This document shows, in pieces, positions 5,346 through 6,835 of a stretch of DNA of 6,835 bases. This DNA is from JBDRLD01 sp043813445 (GTDB taxonomy: Bacteria > Patescibacteriota > Patescibacteriia > JACPHY01). The DNA lies in the NCBI GenBank assembly GCA_043813445.1, contig JBDRLD010000035.1, positions 1 through 6,835 on the forward strand, given 5' to 3'. Every line of letters starts with the position of its first letter. Position 1 is the first letter of the stretch. The notes under the pieces were generated by a model, which saw only the letters and a list, made by a program, of their open reading frames with translations, was not told where the DNA came from and searched no databases. The translations under genes and the position numbers were made by a program.

Positions 5346-6503
5346 ATGGAACGTCCGATCATCGTCATTCACTATCACGAGATTGCGCTAAAGGGCGGCA
5401 ATCGAGAACGATTTGAAAGGCAGCTCATCGAGAACATTCGATGGGCGCTGCGGTCGTTGGGAGATGTTCGCGTTCAGCGCATGTCTGGTAGGATCGTCGT
5501 GCGTAGGTGTGCCATCGAGCAGATCGAAGATATAGTGCAAAAACTGCAGAAGGTTTTTGGGATTCAGAATATTCTTGTTGGTGTAGAAGTGGCCCAGGAA
5601 GTGGAGTCGCTTCGACTGGCAGCCACGACATGTGCGGAGAGTTTCGCGCAAGATGCAACCTTCGCTGTTCGTGTGAAGCGGGGGAATAAGCAGTTTCCAA
5701 TGACATCCATGGAGCTTGAGCGCGACCTCGGGGCGGCGGTCGTGGAGTCGAGCGGTCGGAAAGTTAAACTACAACAACCGACATTTACGGTATATGTAGA
5801 AATTGTTGAGCGAACAGCTTTTGTGTTCACTCGCAAGATCGTCGGTCCAGGCGGTTTGCCAACCGGCGTCTCCGGTCGTGTGCTCATGCTCCTCTCTAGC
5901 GGGTTTGATTCACCCGTTGCTTCGTGGATGCTTATGAAGCGCGGCTGCATTGTTGATGCCTTGCATTTTCACAGCTATCCGCACACCTCCGATTCCTCGC
6001 AGCAGAATGTCCGTGCGTTGATGGGGGTAATCAATGACTGGCAACAGCAACGCGGTACGCTACGTATGTGTGCGCTCGCGGACTATCAGCGGGAAGTTGT
6101 TACCGGCGCGCCATCGCCATTACGCGTCTTGCTCTACCGCCGCATGATGTTGCGCATCGCTGAGCGTACCGCGAAGGCGCTTGGTGCGCTTGCGTTGGCG
6201 ACCGGCGAGAGTGTCGGGCAGGTTGCATCACAGACCCTCGCAAACATGCAGGCGGTCGGTGCTATTCTGTCTACACTTCTTCTGAGGCCACTCTGCGGAA
6301 TGGATAAGGATGAGATTCTTCGGCTTGCTCGCCAGATTGGAACTGCGGAGATTTCCGAGCGTCCATATGATGACTGCTGCACACTATTCATCCCGGAACG
6401 CCCGGAAACTCGAGCATCTGTCGCTGCGCTTGATCGTGCAGAGGCACAGCTGGATGTTGCGCAATGGGTAGACCGGCTGGTTGTAGAGACCTCGTCGAGC
6501 TAG
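5346..6503 (+). CDS. thiI: tRNA 4-thiouridine synthase ThiI, short form without rhodanese domain (385 aa)
   Basis: ThiI adenylates U8 of tRNA and replaces its oxygen with sulfur delivered from a cysteine desulfurase; in some bacteria it also serves thiazole synthesis. Order of parts: N-terminal ferredoxin-like region (IVIHYHEIALKGGNRERFE, near residues 5-23), THUMP RNA-binding domain (about 60-165), then the PP-loop ATPase domain. The PP-loop reads SSGFDS (184-189) where the family has SGGxDS. The C-terminal half has the strongly conserved segments LYRRMMLRIAE, ATGESVGQVASQTL and LRPLCGMDKDEI, and the Cys344-Cys345 pair in DDCCTLFIPERPETR. The protein ends soon after, so the rhodanese domain of the E. 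coli enzyme is absent, as in many short ThiI proteins. The ATG at 5346 is chosen over an in-frame ATG at 5313 because the family starts just before the I-x-V-x-Y-x-EIALKG strand. No Shine-Dalgarno is seen. It stands apart from the glycolytic genes, 87 bases after the small gene. Confidence 0.95.
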   Translation: MERPIIVIHYHEIALKGGNRERFERQLIENIRWALRSLGDVRVQRMSGRIVVRRCAIEQIEDIVQKLQKVFGIQNILVGVEVAQEVESLRLAATTCAESFAQDATFAVRVKRGNKQFPMTSMELERDLGAAVVESSGRKVKLQQPTFTVYVEIVERTAFVFTRKIVGPGGLPTGVSGRVLMLLSSGFDSPVASWMLMKRGCIVDALHFHSYPHTSDSSQQNVRALMGVINDWQQQRGTLRMCALADYQREVVTGAPSPLRVLLYRRMMLRIAERTAKALGALALATGESVGQVASQTLANMQAVGAILSTLLLRPLCGMDKDEILRLARQIGTAEISERPYDDCCTLFIPERPETRASVAALDRAEAQLDVAQWVDRLVVETSSS

Positions 6504-6514
6504 TTTGTCTGGTG

Positions 6515-6523
6515 TGGTATAGT
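6515..6523 (+). promoter_or_regulatory. Extended -10 promoter element before the sugar isomerase gene
   Basis: TGGTATAGT is a TGn extended -10 element with five of six hexamer matches (TATAGT, 6518-6523). Extended -10 promoters can work without a -35 box, and I see none at proper spacing. RNA would start near 6530, nine bases before the first in-frame ATG, making a very short leader. The pattern matches the TGGTTTAAT seen ahead of pgk. Confidence 0.4.
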
Positions 6524-6526
6524 GGG

Positions 6527-6541
6527 CATGGTTACCCCATG
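6527..6541 (+). repeat. Small inverted repeat covering the 6539 start codon
   Basis: CATGG (6527-6531) and CCATG (6537-6541) face each other across five bases, and the right arm contains the ATG at 6539. If transcribed in full it could partly mask that start, but RNA from the nearby -10 element would begin inside the left arm. It may be chance. Confidence 0.2.
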
Positions 6542-6835
6542 TTCACTTTTGTTTCACCCAATATGATGCGCGATGCAATCCGAAAATTTCCCGAACAATT
6601 CACTTTCGTGCCTGAAGTGCTCCATGAAGAGCACCTGCAGCGATTCACAAAATATCTAGTCGCAGGGATGGGCGGCTCCGTACTGGCGCCGGGCCTCATT
6701 CGATCTGCGCTTCCGGAAATAGATGTGGTCGTACATCGCGATTACGGACTCCCAACTTCGTTGGACTCTGAGCGACTTACTATAGTAAGTTCGTATTCCG
6801 GGAACACTGAAGAGTCGGTGAGCGCGTATTCCACG
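6539..6835 (+). CDS. Bifunctional phosphoglucose/phosphomannose isomerase, 3'-truncated by the window edge
   Basis: The first 99 codons belong to a SIS-domain sugar-phosphate isomerase of the bifunctional PGI/PMI type, which interconverts glucose 6-phosphate or mannose 6-phosphate with fructose 6-phosphate. Evidence: an N-terminal helix with FPEQF, the first SIS strand and phosphate loop AGMGGSVLAPGLIR (GMGGS at residues 43-47), the V-HRDYGLP segment, and the sugar-phosphate motif SSYSGNTEES (84-93). GMGGS, DYxLP and SYSGNTEE together are characteristic of this family rather than of classical PGI. The frame is still open at the window end; a full protein would be expected to be about 300-350 residues. 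The start is uncertain: ATG at 6539 gives MFTFVSPNMMRD, while ATGs at 6563 and 6566 would begin just before RDAIRKFPEQF, which resembles many family N-termini. No Shine-Dalgarno helps decide. It would feed the upper glycolytic pathway or mannose-sugar synthesis. Confidence 0.88.
   Translation, partial: MFTFVSPNMMRDAIRKFPEQFTFVPEVLHEEHLQRFTKYLVAGMGGSVLAPGLIRSALPEIDVVVHRDYGLPTSLDSERLTIVSSYSGNTEESVSAYST

Noticed and set aside
1..6835. Mobile elements, CRISPR arrays, tRNA or rRNA genes, defence systems
   Set aside because: I saw no transposase or integrase motif, no direct repeats with regular spacing and no cloverleaf; genes occupy nearly all of the window and are housekeeping in type.

Overview
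The window is a gene-dense, all-plus-strand stretch of a bacterial chromosome holding seven genes: the 3' part of a type II NADH dehydrogenase-like flavoprotein, four complete housekeeping genes, one complete small protein of unknown function, and the 5' part of a sugar-phosphate isomerase. I see no mobile element, CRISPR array, tRNA, rRNA or prophage gene. No gene-free stretch exceeds 90 bases.

Organism: GC content looks slightly above 50%, the genes are tightly packed, and Shine-Dalgarno sequences are mostly absent. The phosphoglycerate kinase is a divergent, short-loop form, and the sugar isomerase is the bifunctional glucose/mannose-phosphate type. From memory of such proteins, this combination suggests a member of the Candidate Phyla Radiation (Patescibacteria). 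That is an inference; the sequence alone does not prove it. The standard bacterial code fits, with TGA as the stop of pgk.

Layout: 1-861 is the NDH-2-like flavoprotein, missing its N-terminus. 883-2079 is pgk, 2126-3391 eno and 3394-4971 gpmI. These three carry 1,3-bisphosphoglycerate through 3-phosphoglycerate, 2-phosphoglycerate and phosphoenolpyruvate, so lower glycolysis between GAPDH and pyruvate kinase is complete here. 4992-5258 encodes an 88-residue protein of unknown function. A perfect 12-bp hairpin (5272-5299) follows it. 5346-6503 is thiI, the tRNA 4-thiouridine synthase, without a rhodanese domain. 6539 to the window end is the beginning of a bifunctional phosphoglucose/phosphomannose isomerase, which feeds the top of glycolysis.

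How they work together: pgk, eno, gpmI and the small gene are spaced 46, 2 and 20 bases apart and probably share a transcript. The flavoprotein upstream could reoxidise NADH made by the GAPDH step just before PGK, which makes the neighbourhood look like central carbon and redox metabolism. thiI appears to start a new unit, with a hairpin and a plausible promoter before it. No obviously new system is visible. The points most worth a second look are substitutions at conserved active-site positions of PGK, an altered PP-loop in ThiI, the unknown small protein in a glycolytic operon, and promoter-like boxes so close to start codons that mRNAs may be nearly leaderless.
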